From NCBI GenBank assembly GCA_018675635.1, contig JABGXU010000008.1, positions 361,343 to 425,342 on the forward strand: a DNA stretch of 64,000 bases. The letters run 5' to 3'. The DNA is from Gammaproteobacteria bacterium (lineage in GTDB: Bacteria > Pseudomonadota > Gammaproteobacteria > Poriferisulfidales > GCA-002705445). Positions 30,414 to 41,210 of this stretch are shown one piece after another; the stretch's first letter is position 1, and each line of letters starts with the position of its first letter. The translations under genes and the position numbers were made by a program. The notes under the pieces were generated by a model. That model saw nothing but the letters and a program-made list of their open reading frames with translations. It did not search any database and was not told the origin of the DNA.

Positions 30414-30638
30414 ATGATAAAAAGCCAAATACTCCAGGAGCCATTTTTAAATACTTTAAGAAAAGAGAAGATTCCTGTATCAATATATTTAGTTAATGGA
30501 ATTAAATTACAAGGGCATGTTGATTCTTTTGATCAATACGTAATAATATTAAAAAATACAGTTAATCAAATGGTTTATAAGCATGCTATTTCTACAATAG
30601 TGCCAGTGAAAACTGTAAAAATTCAAACAGAGGAATAG
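30414..30638 (+). CDS. hfq: RNA chaperone Hfq
   Basis: Hexameric Sm-like protein that matches small RNAs to mRNA targets. [26 protein letters not shown] holds the proximal-face residues, and QMVKHAIST-type sequence (here [14 protein letters not shown]) is the Sm2 motif with YKH. The start is the ATG at 30414, giving 74 residues, preceded by GGGCGG as ribosome-binding site; the frame is open five codons upstream, but those residues are not family-like. The C-terminal tail is very short (ends KIQTEE), unlike the long tail of E. coli Hfq. Confidence 0.96.
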   Translation: MIKSQILQEPFLNTLRKEKIPVSIYLVNGIKLQGHVDSFDQYVIILKNTVNQMVYKHAISTIVPVKTVKIQTEE

Positions 30639-30659
30639 CTGGATAAAGGAATACAAAAT

Positions 30660-31973
30660 TTGACTGATAATAATAATCCTTTAAACCAATCTCTTATAGT
30701 TCATATTGATAAATATCCAATAGATGTTGATAATTCAAAAGAAGAATTTCAAGAATTAGTTATGTCTGCGGACATTGATATTAAAGAAGCAATTTTTTTA
30801 AAAAAACAAAACAAGAATATTGGAATAAAATATTATATTGGCAAGGGAGATGCAGAATTAATTCAATCTGCAGTAAAGCAAAGCGGAATTAAATTAGTAA
30901 TTTTTAGCGTAGATCTAAGTCCAAGCCAGGAAAGAAATTTAGAGTTGCTGCTATCAGCAAGAGTGTTGGATAGAACTGGTCTTATTTTAGATATTTTTTC
31001 TCAAAGAGCTTTTTCTCATGAAGGTAAATTGCAAGTTGAATTGGCTCAATTAAATTATTTGTCTACTAGATTAGTTAGAGGTTGGAGCCATCTTGAAAGA
31101 CAAAAAGGCGGTATTGGATTAAGAGGTCCTGGTGAAACACAATTAGAAACTGATAGAAGACTATTAAGAGCTAGGATTAAAACTATTCAAAAAAGATTAA
31201 CTAAAGTTAGCAATCAAAGACAATTAAGCAGAAACTCAAGATTAAAGCAGAGTGTTCCAAGAGTTAGTATTGTTGGGTACACCAATGCAGGGAAATCCAC
31301 TTTGTTTAATAAACTTACAGGAATGGATACTTTATCTGAAGATAAACTATTTGCTACTTTAGATCCTATTCATAGGAAATTAAATTTAGAATATAAGAAA
31401 AATGCCGTTATAAGTGATACTGTTGGTTTTATTAGAGATTTACCACATCATTTAATTAAGTCATTTAAGTCTACTTTATCAGAAGTTGCGGAAAGTAATC
31501 TTTTGTTACACGTTATTGATCTTAGTGATAATAATTTTCTAGCTTATATAGAGGAAGTAAATAATGTTTTAAAAGATATTAGTGCTCATGGCATCCCTAA
31601 AATATTAATTTTTAATAAAATTGATCAAAATTATAATCCTGAAAATTTTTTACATTTACAAAAAGACTCATTTTGTTATATTTCTGCAAAGACTGGATAT
31701 GGTATTAATTCTCTAAGAAAAATGATCTCTGAAAAATTATTTGAGAATTATGAGCTAATGACAGTTAAGCTTACTCCTTTACAAGGAGAAATAAGATCAT
31801 TAATATACCAAAACTGCAATGTTTTAGAAGAGATTTTTACAAAATCAGGTCATAATTTGATTAAGTTTACGGCTATGCAAGGTTATATTAAGTATTTAGC
31901 AAAAGTAGGCTTAACTGACAGAAAAGAAGCGAAAACAACTAAAAATTTGCAAGAAATTTATAAAACTGGATAA
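30660..31973 (+). CDS. hflX: Ribosome-rescue GTPase HflX
   Basis: GTPase that splits stalled ribosomes. The N-terminal HflX domain includes YIGKGDAELI and the conserved LDRTGLILDIFSQRA, followed by the GLRGPGETQLE segment, a coiled linker, then a G domain with P-loop GYTNAGKST, ATLDP, the DTVGF switch II region and the NKID specificity motif. At 437 residues it is normal. It starts at TTG 30660, ten bases after AAAGGA. It is downstream of hfq as in E. coli. Confidence 0.96.
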   Translation: MTDNNNPLNQSLIVHIDKYPIDVDNSKEEFQELVMSADIDIKEAIFLKKQNKNIGIKYYIGKGDAELIQSAVKQSGIKLVIFSVDLSPSQERNLELLLSARVLDRTGLILDIFSQRAFSHEGKLQVELAQLNYLSTRLVRGWSHLERQKGGIGLRGPGETQLETDRRLLRARIKTIQKRLTKVSNQRQLSRNSRLKQSVPRVSIVGYTNAGKSTLFNKLTGMDTLSEDKLFATLDPIHRKLNLEYKKNAVISDTVGFIRDLPHHLIKSFKSTLSEVAESNLLLHVIDLSDNNFLAYIEEVNNVLKDISAHGIPKILIFNKIDQNYNPENFLHLQKDSFCYISAKTGYGINSLRKMISEKLFENYELMTVKLTPLQGEIRSLIYQNCNVLEEIFTKSGHNLIKFTAMQGYIKYLAKVGLTDRKEAKTTKNLQEIYKTG

Positions 31974-32039
31974 TTATTCTATATAATATTTGTTATACTT
32001 AGTTTTAAATAAATAAAATTTAACTGGAGATTATAAAGT

Positions 32040-33185
32040 ATGCCTTGGAATCAATCTAATAATGAAAAAGACCCATGGGGAAGGGATAATAATCAGTCCC
32101 CACCTGACTTAGACGCAGTTATTAATAAACTTGTTTCATCATTTGGGAAACTATTTGGCGCTAAGAATACAAGCAATGGAGCTAATGGAGGTGGCGGAAA
32201 GGGAGGATCTTCTTTTATGTCGTTATTGATTATTATTTCTATAGGATGGGCTGCAACAGGATTCTATATAGTAAGTGAGAATGAAAGAGCTGTTATTTTA
32301 AGATTTGGAGAATACCAAAGAACAGCCATGCCTGGCCCAGGTTGGCATTTACCTAGACCTTTAGAAACACATGAAACTATTAATTTTACAGGTATTCGAA
32401 GCGTTGAAAAAAGAACAACAATGCTTACTGAAGATGAAAATATAGTTGAATTAGCTTTTTCAGTTCAATATAGAATAAAAAATGCTGAAGATTATTTATT
32501 TAATGTTGAAAACCCTGATATTCCTGGAGATAGAACTTGTAGATTTGGAAGCAGAAGTACAATATGTGGAGTTTTAGATTCAGCTATAAGAGATGTCGTC
32601 GGTAAAAATAGAATGGATTACATTTTAAGAGAAGGAAGGACAGAAATTTCAAATAAAACTGAAACTCTCATGCAGTTGGTGCTAGATAGTTATAAAGCAG
32701 GCATTCAAGTAACGACTGTTAATTTACAAGATTCACAGCCACCAGATGCTGTACAGGATGCTTTCCAAGATGCTACAAAAGCTAGAGAGGATATGGAGCG
32801 TTATAAAAATGAAGCCCAAGCATACGCAAATGAAATTGTTCCAAGGGCTAGAGGAGAAGCTGCAAGAATGATTCAGGATGCTCTTGCATACAAGGAAATG
32901 GTTATAGCGAACTCAGAAGGTGATGCAGACAGATTTATAAAAATACTTAAAGAATATAAAAGAGCACCAGAAGTGACAAGAAAGAGGCTTTATATGGAAT
33001 CTATAGAATCAGTTCTAACTAATAGTTCTAAATTAATGATTGATATTAAGGAAGGGAACAATTTAATGCTTCTTCCATTAGATAAAATTATGAAATCTGA
33101 AGAAATAAATAAAATAGAGAATAATAGTGCTTCAGATGAAGACTTATCTGATAGTGAAATGAATAGTAATAGAGAGGAGAGATAA
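32040..33185 (+). CDS. hflK: HflK, SPFH-domain membrane protein of the HflKC complex
   Basis: With HflC forms a large cage around FtsH in the inner membrane and modulates its proteolysis. The glycine/asparagine-rich cytoplasmic N-terminus begins MPWNQSNNEKDPWGR; one transmembrane helix lies near residues 60-80, followed by the SPFH/band-7 domain with VSENERAVILRFGEY, then a long helical region (AREDMERYKNEAQAYANE). Length is 381. ACTGGAGA precedes the ATG. It is adjacent to hflC with 2 bases between. Confidence 0.96.
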   Translation: MPWNQSNNEKDPWGRDNNQSPPDLDAVINKLVSSFGKLFGAKNTSNGANGGGGKGGSSFMSLLIIISIGWAATGFYIVSENERAVILRFGEYQRTAMPGPGWHLPRPLETHETINFTGIRSVEKRTTMLTEDENIVELAFSVQYRIKNAEDYLFNVENPDIPGDRTCRFGSRSTICGVLDSAIRDVVGKNRMDYILREGRTEISNKTETLMQLVLDSYKAGIQVTTVNLQDSQPPDAVQDAFQDATKAREDMERYKNEAQAYANEIVPRARGEAARMIQDALAYKEMVIANSEGDADRFIKILKEYKRAPEVTRKRLYMESIESVLTNSSKLMIDIKEGNNLMLLPLDKIMKSEEINKIENNSASDEDLSDSEMNSNREER

Positions 33186-33187
33186 TC

Positions 33188-34042
33188 ATGAAGAGTAAAG
33201 TATTATTTTTTATCGTTGGTATGTTTTTAATTGTTAATTCAACAGTTTTTTTTGTTAAAGAAACTCAAAGAGTCATGGTTTTTCAATTGGGTGAAATTAA
33301 AAAAGATGATCTTCAACCAGGATTGCATTTTAAGATTCCGCTTGTGAATAACGTTAGAAAATTTGATGCAAGAATTCTTACAATGGATGCAAAACCAGAA
33401 TTATTTTTAACTAGTGAGAAAAAAAATATGTCAGTTGATTTTTTTGTAAAATGGAAAATTGCAAACGTTAAGACATACTATAAGTCAACTTTAGGTGATA
33501 GAGTTAGAGCAGAAGGTAGAATAACGCAAATTGTGAAAGATGAGTTAAAAAACCAATTTGGTATTAGAACGATACAACAAGCTATATCTGGTGAGAGAGA
33601 ACAAATTATGGAAGTTCTTAAGGATAAAGCTCAATTAGTTGCTCAAGAACTTGGTATTATGCTAGTAGATGTAAGAATTAGTAGAATAGAACTGCCAGGA
33701 GACGTTAGCGAATCTGTTTATCAAAGGATGCGCGCAGAAAGGAGTAGAACTGCAAAAGATTTTAGAGCTAGAGGTCAAGAAATCGCAGAAAATATTAGAG
33801 CACAAGCTGATAAAAAAAGAACCGTTATTATAGCTGAAGCTTATAGAACGTCTGAACAAGAAAGAGGTTCTGGAGATGCTAAATCAACAGCTATATATGC
33901 AGAAGCATATGGACAAGACCCAGAATTTTATGCTTTTACAAGAAGTTTAAAAGCTTATGTGAATTCATTTAAAAGTAAAAGTGATATGTTGGTAATAGAT
34001 CCAGATTCAGAGTTTTTTAAGTATTTTAAAAATGGTAAATAA
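33188..34042 (+). CDS. hflC: HflC, SPFH-domain membrane protein of the HflKC complex
   Basis: Partner of HflK. One N-terminal transmembrane helix (VLFFIVGMFLIVNSTVFFV) is followed by the band-7 core beginning VKETQRVMVFQLGEI, then the helical region with QRMRAERSRTAKDFRA and the conserved AYGQDPEFYAFTRSLKAY segment. Length 284, slightly shorter than E. coli HflC (334). AGAGGAG lies before the ATG. It is followed by hisZ, as in Pseudomonas and beta-proteobacteria. Confidence 0.96.
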   Translation: MKSKVLFFIVGMFLIVNSTVFFVKETQRVMVFQLGEIKKDDLQPGLHFKIPLVNNVRKFDARILTMDAKPELFLTSEKKNMSVDFFVKWKIANVKTYYKSTLGDRVRAEGRITQIVKDELKNQFGIRTIQQAISGEREQIMEVLKDKAQLVAQELGIMLVDVRISRIELPGDVSESVYQRMRAERSRTAKDFRARGQEIAENIRAQADKKRTVIIAEAYRTSEQERGSGDAKSTAIYAEAYGQDPEFYAFTRSLKAYVNSFKSKSDMLVIDPDSEFFKYFKNGK

Positions 34043-34085
34043 AAAAAAATAAATATAATGGCTATACCAACCTAGAAAATAGAAA

Positions 34086-36353
<2,268 letters not shown>

Positions 36354-36354
<1 letters not shown>

Positions 36355-37613
36355 TGAGATATATTTTTAATAATTTGGCAAACATTAATGCATATGCATT
36401 GCCATTAGCTGCATTTTTTATATTGATATCAACTTCCCTTACTAATGTATTTTTTTTAATTTCTGTAATTATAGGTTTAATAATATGTATAAAAAAAAAG
36501 GAATATTCAGTATTGTATGAAAAAAAATTTTTACTATTTAGCATATTAATATATTTAGCATTGCTTATATCATATATATATACGATAGCTGACAATAGTG
36601 ATGTATTTTTAGTCTTAAAAAAATATATAAAGTTTATATATATACCATTTATATATTATTACATAAAAAAATATAAGAACGAAAATCTTATTATTAAATT
36701 TTTTATTTATGGATCAACATTTGTACTGTTTTTATCATATGTAAAATACTTTAATATATTTGATTTTAATTTATTGTATGAACTAACAAGCATTATTCAA
36801 TTTAACTATACAAAATATAATATTATTGAAACACATGCTGTGATTTTTCAAAATTATATAATTAGTGGTATAATAATTTGTTTTTTATGTTATATAAATT
36901 TAATATTAGGCATTAATAACAAAAGTATTTTAAACTACTTAATATCATTATTTTCATTTATATTTATAATATTTATGAATGATTCTAGAACTTCATATAT
37001 CATAATTTCTTTATTACTCATATTTATTTTTTATAAGTATTTCTTTGAAAGAAAAATTATTTTTTTTATTACATCTATTATAGTTTTTAGTTTTCTAATG
37101 CTTAGTCCATTTTCTGATAATCTTACGGATAGAATTTCTAAAATTAATGAGGATGTTGTTAAAATATATAATAATGATTTTGATTCCTCAGTTGGTCTTA
37201 GATATGGGTGGGTTTTGTGTGGTATTAGCAATATAAAAAATAACCCATTCTTGGGTAATGGAGTTGGTTCATATAAAAAATTATCAAATAATTGTATAGA
37301 TACAAAAGATGTTAATCTTAATGATACTTTTATTAGTAATAATCCTCATAATGAATTTGTTAGTTTATCTACACAAATTGGTTTAGCAGGCTTATTTTTG
37401 TACGTTATATTTTTATTTAATTTATATTTGGACAGTAAAAATAATATTTTAGCACAAGGTGCATTTATTATTATTTTCATCTCTTCTATATTTAATTCTG
37501 CTATTTATGATAATATATTAGGATTATTTATAGTATTAATTATAGGTATTACGCATCAAAAAAATGTAGGTTATCCTATGCTAGGAAAACATAATAATAA
37601 AATCTTTAGTTAG
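36354..37613 (+). CDS. O-antigen ligase / polymerase-like membrane protein (WaaL/Wzy_C family)
   Basis: A 419-residue polytopic protein with roughly ten or more hydrophobic helices. The family features are a NDSRTSYII segment, a large periplasmic loop that begins NEDVVKIYNNDFDSS and includes SVGLRYGW and NPFLGNGVGSY, and then NNPHNEFVSLSTQIGLAG, matching the HNxxL-type motif of O-antigen ligases. Such enzymes transfer lipid-linked polysaccharide onto lipid A core. Next to an ABC exporter, ligation is more likely than polymerisation, but the two cannot be separated by sequence here. It overlaps purA by one base, so it may be transcribed from the core operon. Confidence 0.85.
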
Positions 37614-37618
37614 AAATT

Positions 37619-38416
37619 ATGAACTTTTTACGTAACAACATTGCTATTAAAGATTTGGTATTTTCAATTCAAAATTATTATTCTTGGATGTTTATGGCTT
37701 ATTTTGATCTTAAGCTTAAATATAGGAAAACATATCTTGGTCCATGGTGGGTTGTTTTAGGTATGGCTATATCTGCAGGAATTTTATGTCTTTTATGGAG
37801 CACTATATTTAATCTAGATTGGAAAAATTTTTTATTGTATTTATTTTCAGGATTTATTATATGGACATGGATAATGACAATAATTGTTGATGGACCAGAA
37901 GTTTTTTATGGCAATTCTTCTTTGTTAAAAACATATGCAATACCACCAATTTTCCATGTATTAAGAAAATCTTGTTTGAATTTACTATTATTTTTTCATC
38001 ACTTGCCGTTAATATTTATTCTTTTGTTAATTTTACAACCAAACATTGATTCAAGAGTAATTTTTACTTTGCCCCTAGGCATGTTATTAATTTTTATTAA
38101 TTCTGTTTTATATACATCAATCATAGGAATTTTCTCAGCAAGATATAGAGATGTAGAACCTACAGTAAAAGCATTAATGGCGCCAATGCTATTGTTGACA
38201 CCAGTTTTATGGAAACCTGAAATGCTAGGTGAGTACATTAATTATATTTACTTAAATCCATTTACTTATATGATTGGCATTATTCGTAATGACCTGGTCG
38301 GCCAGGAATTTGATGCTTATATATGGTACGGAGCTTTTGCAATTACTATTGCGCAATTAATTTTCTTTATAATAATATATTCTTTAAAAAAGAATAGAAT
38401 TGTTTTTTGGGTGTAG
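37619..38416 (+). CDS. wzm: Polysaccharide ABC exporter permease (Wzm/TagG type)
   Basis: Six-helix ABC-2 permease of 265 residues. The N-terminal amphipathic part YFDLKLKYRKTYLGPWWVVLG is typical of Wzm/KpsM/TagG exporters, and FSARYRDVEPTVKALMAPMLLLTPVLW is the conserved region near helices 4-5. It exports undecaprenyl-linked polysaccharide across the inner membrane with the ATPase encoded next. It follows the ligase by five bases. Confidence 0.92.
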   Translation: MNFLRNNIAIKDLVFSIQNYYSWMFMAYFDLKLKYRKTYLGPWWVVLGMAISAGILCLLWSTIFNLDWKNFLLYLFSGFIIWTWIMTIIVDGPEVFYGNSSLLKTYAIPPIFHVLRKSCLNLLLFFHHLPLIFILLLILQPNIDSRVIFTLPLGMLLIFINSVLYTSIIGIFSARYRDVEPTVKALMAPMLLLTPVLWKPEMLGEYINYIYLNPFTYMIGIIRNDLVGQEFDAYIWYGAFAITIAQLIFFIIIYSLKKNRIVFWV

Positions 38417-38421
38417 AAAAT

Positions 38422-39183
38422 ATGAAATCTTATATAAAGCTTAATAATTCTTGTTTAGATTTTCCTATTTACGAAGGATCTGATCTTTCTTTTAGAAATA
38501 AAATATCTAGTTTGGGAAAAAAAGATGGTTTTGCTAAGTCAAATATAATAACCTCTGGCCGAAGAATAGTGAGAGGTCTTGATAATATTAATCTAGAAAT
38601 AAATACTGGTGATAAAATAGCAATTATTGGTCCTAATGGAGCAGGTAAAACAACATTATTAAAATTGTTGACTGGAATTTATGTTCCAACATCTGGAACA
38701 GTAGAAATAAATGGTAAAGTTAGCAGTATGATAGATTTAGGTTTTGGATTTTTAGATGATGCTACTGGTTATGAGAATATTTTATTATCTAGAATTATTC
38801 AAGGCGAATCTATAAAAAATAAACAGCATATTATTGAATTTGCTGAAGAGTTTTCAGGATTAGGGGAATATTTGAGTTTGCCAATTCGTACATATTCATC
38901 TGGCATGAAATCAAGGCTTGCATTGTCTTCTGCAATACATAACGTGCCAGACATACTTCTAATAGATGAATTTTTTTCAACAGGAGATATTGAGTTTTCA
39001 AAGAAAAGTAGAGATAAAATAACTGAAATAATGGATAATTCGTCGATAATGCTATTTGCATCGCACGATTTAAATTTAGTTAAGGAGCTTTGCACAAAAG
39101 CAATGTATATGAAAAATGGCCAAATAAGTTATTATGGGGATATTGATAAGGCATGCTCAGTCTATGAAAATGATTATTTATAA
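38422..39183 (+). CDS. wzt: Polysaccharide ABC exporter ATPase (Wzt type, without C-terminal sugar-binding domain)
   Basis: ATPase partner of the preceding permease. Walker A is GPNGAGKTT, the signature motif is SSGMKSRLALS, Walker B is ILLIDEFFSTGD, and the switch histidine is in SHDLNL. I choose the ATG at 38422 (253 residues, six bases after the wzm stop) over an upstream TTG. It ends soon after the nucleotide-binding domain and lacks the jelly-roll domain with which E. coli O8/O9a Wzt recognises terminally modified chains. Chain-length control must therefore work differently. Confidence 0.92.
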   Translation: MKSYIKLNNSCLDFPIYEGSDLSFRNKISSLGKKDGFAKSNIITSGRRIVRGLDNINLEINTGDKIAIIGPNGAGKTTLLKLLTGIYVPTSGTVEINGKVSSMIDLGFGFLDDATGYENILLSRIIQGESIKNKQHIIEFAEEFSGLGEYLSLPIRTYSSGMKSRLALSSAIHNVPDILLIDEFFSTGDIEFSKKSRDKITEIMDNSSIMLFASHDLNLVKELCTKAMYMKNGQISYYGDIDKACSVYENDYL

Positions 39184-39248
39184 TGGTTAATATTAAAATT
39201 TTATAAAATATACAATTTCTATCACAGGAATAGAGAAATAAGTAATTC

Positions 39249-41123
39249 ATGTCAGATAATATAAATTTAGATAACAGAAAAAAAAGAATGCATTCATTAT
39301 TTAATAGTGACAAGTGTACTTATGATGAAAATTTAATAAAAGTATTTAAAATAGGCGACCAAAGCATAAATAGTATTAAAAATGCCGTTCAATATTTTAT
39401 TTGGGATTGTTTAATATCATCAAAACCAGATATGAGTATAAAAATTGATGATAATTTTTATAAAAAGTACGAAGAAGAAATAAAAATATTGCCGAATATA
39501 ACACCAAATGGATTATTAGTTCCTAAAAAAGAAAATTTGCTTTCTTTTAATAAGCTACAAAAAATAATTTTTCAAGAATTTAAGAAAAATAAATTAAATG
39601 AAAAAATAGATAAAGTCCAATTTCCTGTTAATGTAAGAATTCAGAGTGGCTCATTTGGTGGAAATGAAAGAGCTAGAGCATCAACAAAAAAACATACTGA
39701 CATATGGGCTGGAGATCCTTCAGGAGCAATAATAGTTTTTTTACATATTTTTGGTGATTTTAAAAATATCGGGATAGATTTTTTTGAAACGAATGAATTT
39801 CCAAAACATCAAGTAAAAGCATTAGATGATTATGATGAAGGTGTTAGAAATATAGTTAATTTAAAAGAATTAAAAATAAAATATAATGACATGGGATGGA
39901 TATTTGTAGATCCTTTTTTACTTCATCAGACTTATAAAAATTCTGATTCTATAAGAATATCACTTGATTTTAGATTTATGCCTAAAGAAAAAGTAGAGTC
40001 AGATACTTATGAAGATGAGAATAGAAAACCATATTTTATTACTGTTAATGAATGGTCTGAATATGGTGATACAAAAATATTATCAACTAAACAGACACTA
40101 TTTGGAGAGTATAAAAATAATAATTTTACAAAATCATATCCAGTAAATGTTTTTACTTCAGATATTTTAGATAACTCAAAAAGCAACACATTAACCAATA
40201 AAAAATTTATTGGCGAAAATTATATTAAAGAGAAGTTTGGTTTATCAGATCAAGATTTTAATGAAATATTTCCTAATGGAGTAGAAATTCTTGAATATAG
40301 TATCTTACATGGTAGCGATAGAGATGATGTGATTAGTTCTATTATAGATAAGATAAATTCAAGTGAATTAAGAGTTTCCGGTGAAAATAATAATGAAATA
40401 TGGGAAAAAGGCTGGGGTGAAATTCTTGATAGCATAAGCAAAGATTTTCATCCTAATAAGTTAATGCCTCAATATTTCGATCATCATAAAATTATGAGAT
40501 TTGAAGGCAATTATATTATTGGTATTACTGAAAATTTTGTTTATAAGTTTGATCAAATTATTAGAACTATAATATTAAAAAAATATATGTCAAAAACTAA
40601 GAAATTAATTGAATTGGGATGTGGAACAGGAAGTGGAACAATACTAGCAGCTAAATTATTAAATAGTGATATTAAATTAGTAGCTAGCGATTGGGCTAGT
40701 AAATCATTACCCATAATTAAAAAAATCAGTGAGTACACAAATAGAGAAATAGAAGCAGTGCAATTTAACATGCTAGATTTATCAGGATGGGAAGATTTAA
40801 ATGTGGATAAAGATTCTACTATTATAAGTTTCCATGCTCTTGAACAACTCGGAGATAATTATAAAAATTTGCTATATAGACTTTTAGAAAAAAAAGTAAT
40901 TTGCATACATTTGGAACCAATATATGAATATTATAATCAAGATAATTTATATGATTTATTAGCAAAAAATTATCACAAAAAAAGAAATTATTTGGGAAAG
41001 TATTTCTCAGATATAAAAAAATTAGAGTCTCAAGGAAAAGCAAAAATTATTAAAGAGCTAAGAATTGGTTTTGGTGATAGATTTCATGAAGCATATAGTT
41101 TGTTAATATGGAAAGGAATGTAA
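39249..41123 (+). CDS. Two-domain protein: N-terminal 2-oxoglutarate/Fe(II)-oxygenase-like domain fused to a SAM methyltransferase
   Basis: 624 residues. The N-terminal half has the layout of a 2OG-Fe(II) oxygenase: H149-T-D151 in KKHTDIWAG, distal H226 in DPFLLHQTY and R236 in SIRISLDFRF. The same DPxxLHxT and RISLDxR pattern recurs in the separate oxygenase at 44977-45885. The C-terminal third has methyltransferase motif I LIELGCGTGSGT (about residue 453), then VASDWA and a post-motif SFHALEQLG. The region between (about 250-440) is not recognised. Probably hydroxylates and O-methylates a sugar or sugar nucleotide of the polysaccharide; substrate unknown. Domain calls are by motif only. Confidence 0.72.
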   Translation: MSDNINLDNRKKRMHSLFNSDKCTYDENLIKVFKIGDQSINSIKNAVQYFIWDCLISSKPDMSIKIDDNFYKKYEEEIKILPNITPNGLLVPKKENLLSFNKLQKIIFQEFKKNKLNEKIDKVQFPVNVRIQSGSFGGNERARASTKKHTDIWAGDPSGAIIVFLHIFGDFKNIGIDFFETNEFPKHQVKALDDYDEGVRNIVNLKELKIKYNDMGWIFVDPFLLHQTYKNSDSIRISLDFRFMPKEKVESDTYEDENRKPYFITVNEWSEYGDTKILSTKQTLFGEYKNNNFTKSYPVNVFTSDILDNSKSNTLTNKKFIGENYIKEKFGLSDQDFNEIFPNGVEILEYSILHGSDRDDVISSIIDKINSSELRVSGENNNEIWEKGWGEILDSISKDFHPNKLMPQYFDHHKIMRFEGNYIIGITENFVYKFDQIIRTIILKKYMSKTKKLIELGCGTGSGTILAAKLLNSDIKLVASDWASKSLPIIKKISEYTNREIEAVQFNMLDLSGWEDLNVDKDSTIISFHALEQLGDNYKNLLYRLLEKKVICIHLEPIYEYYNQDNLYDLLAKNYHKKRNYLGKYFSDIKKLESQGKAKIIKELRIGFGDRFHEAYSLLIWKGM

Positions 41124-41210
41124 AATATATTATTTAATCAATTCTCTAAAATTATAATTTAATTCGTCTTTAATGTATTCATCTATAAAAATACCTAATA
41201 TCAGTTTCCT

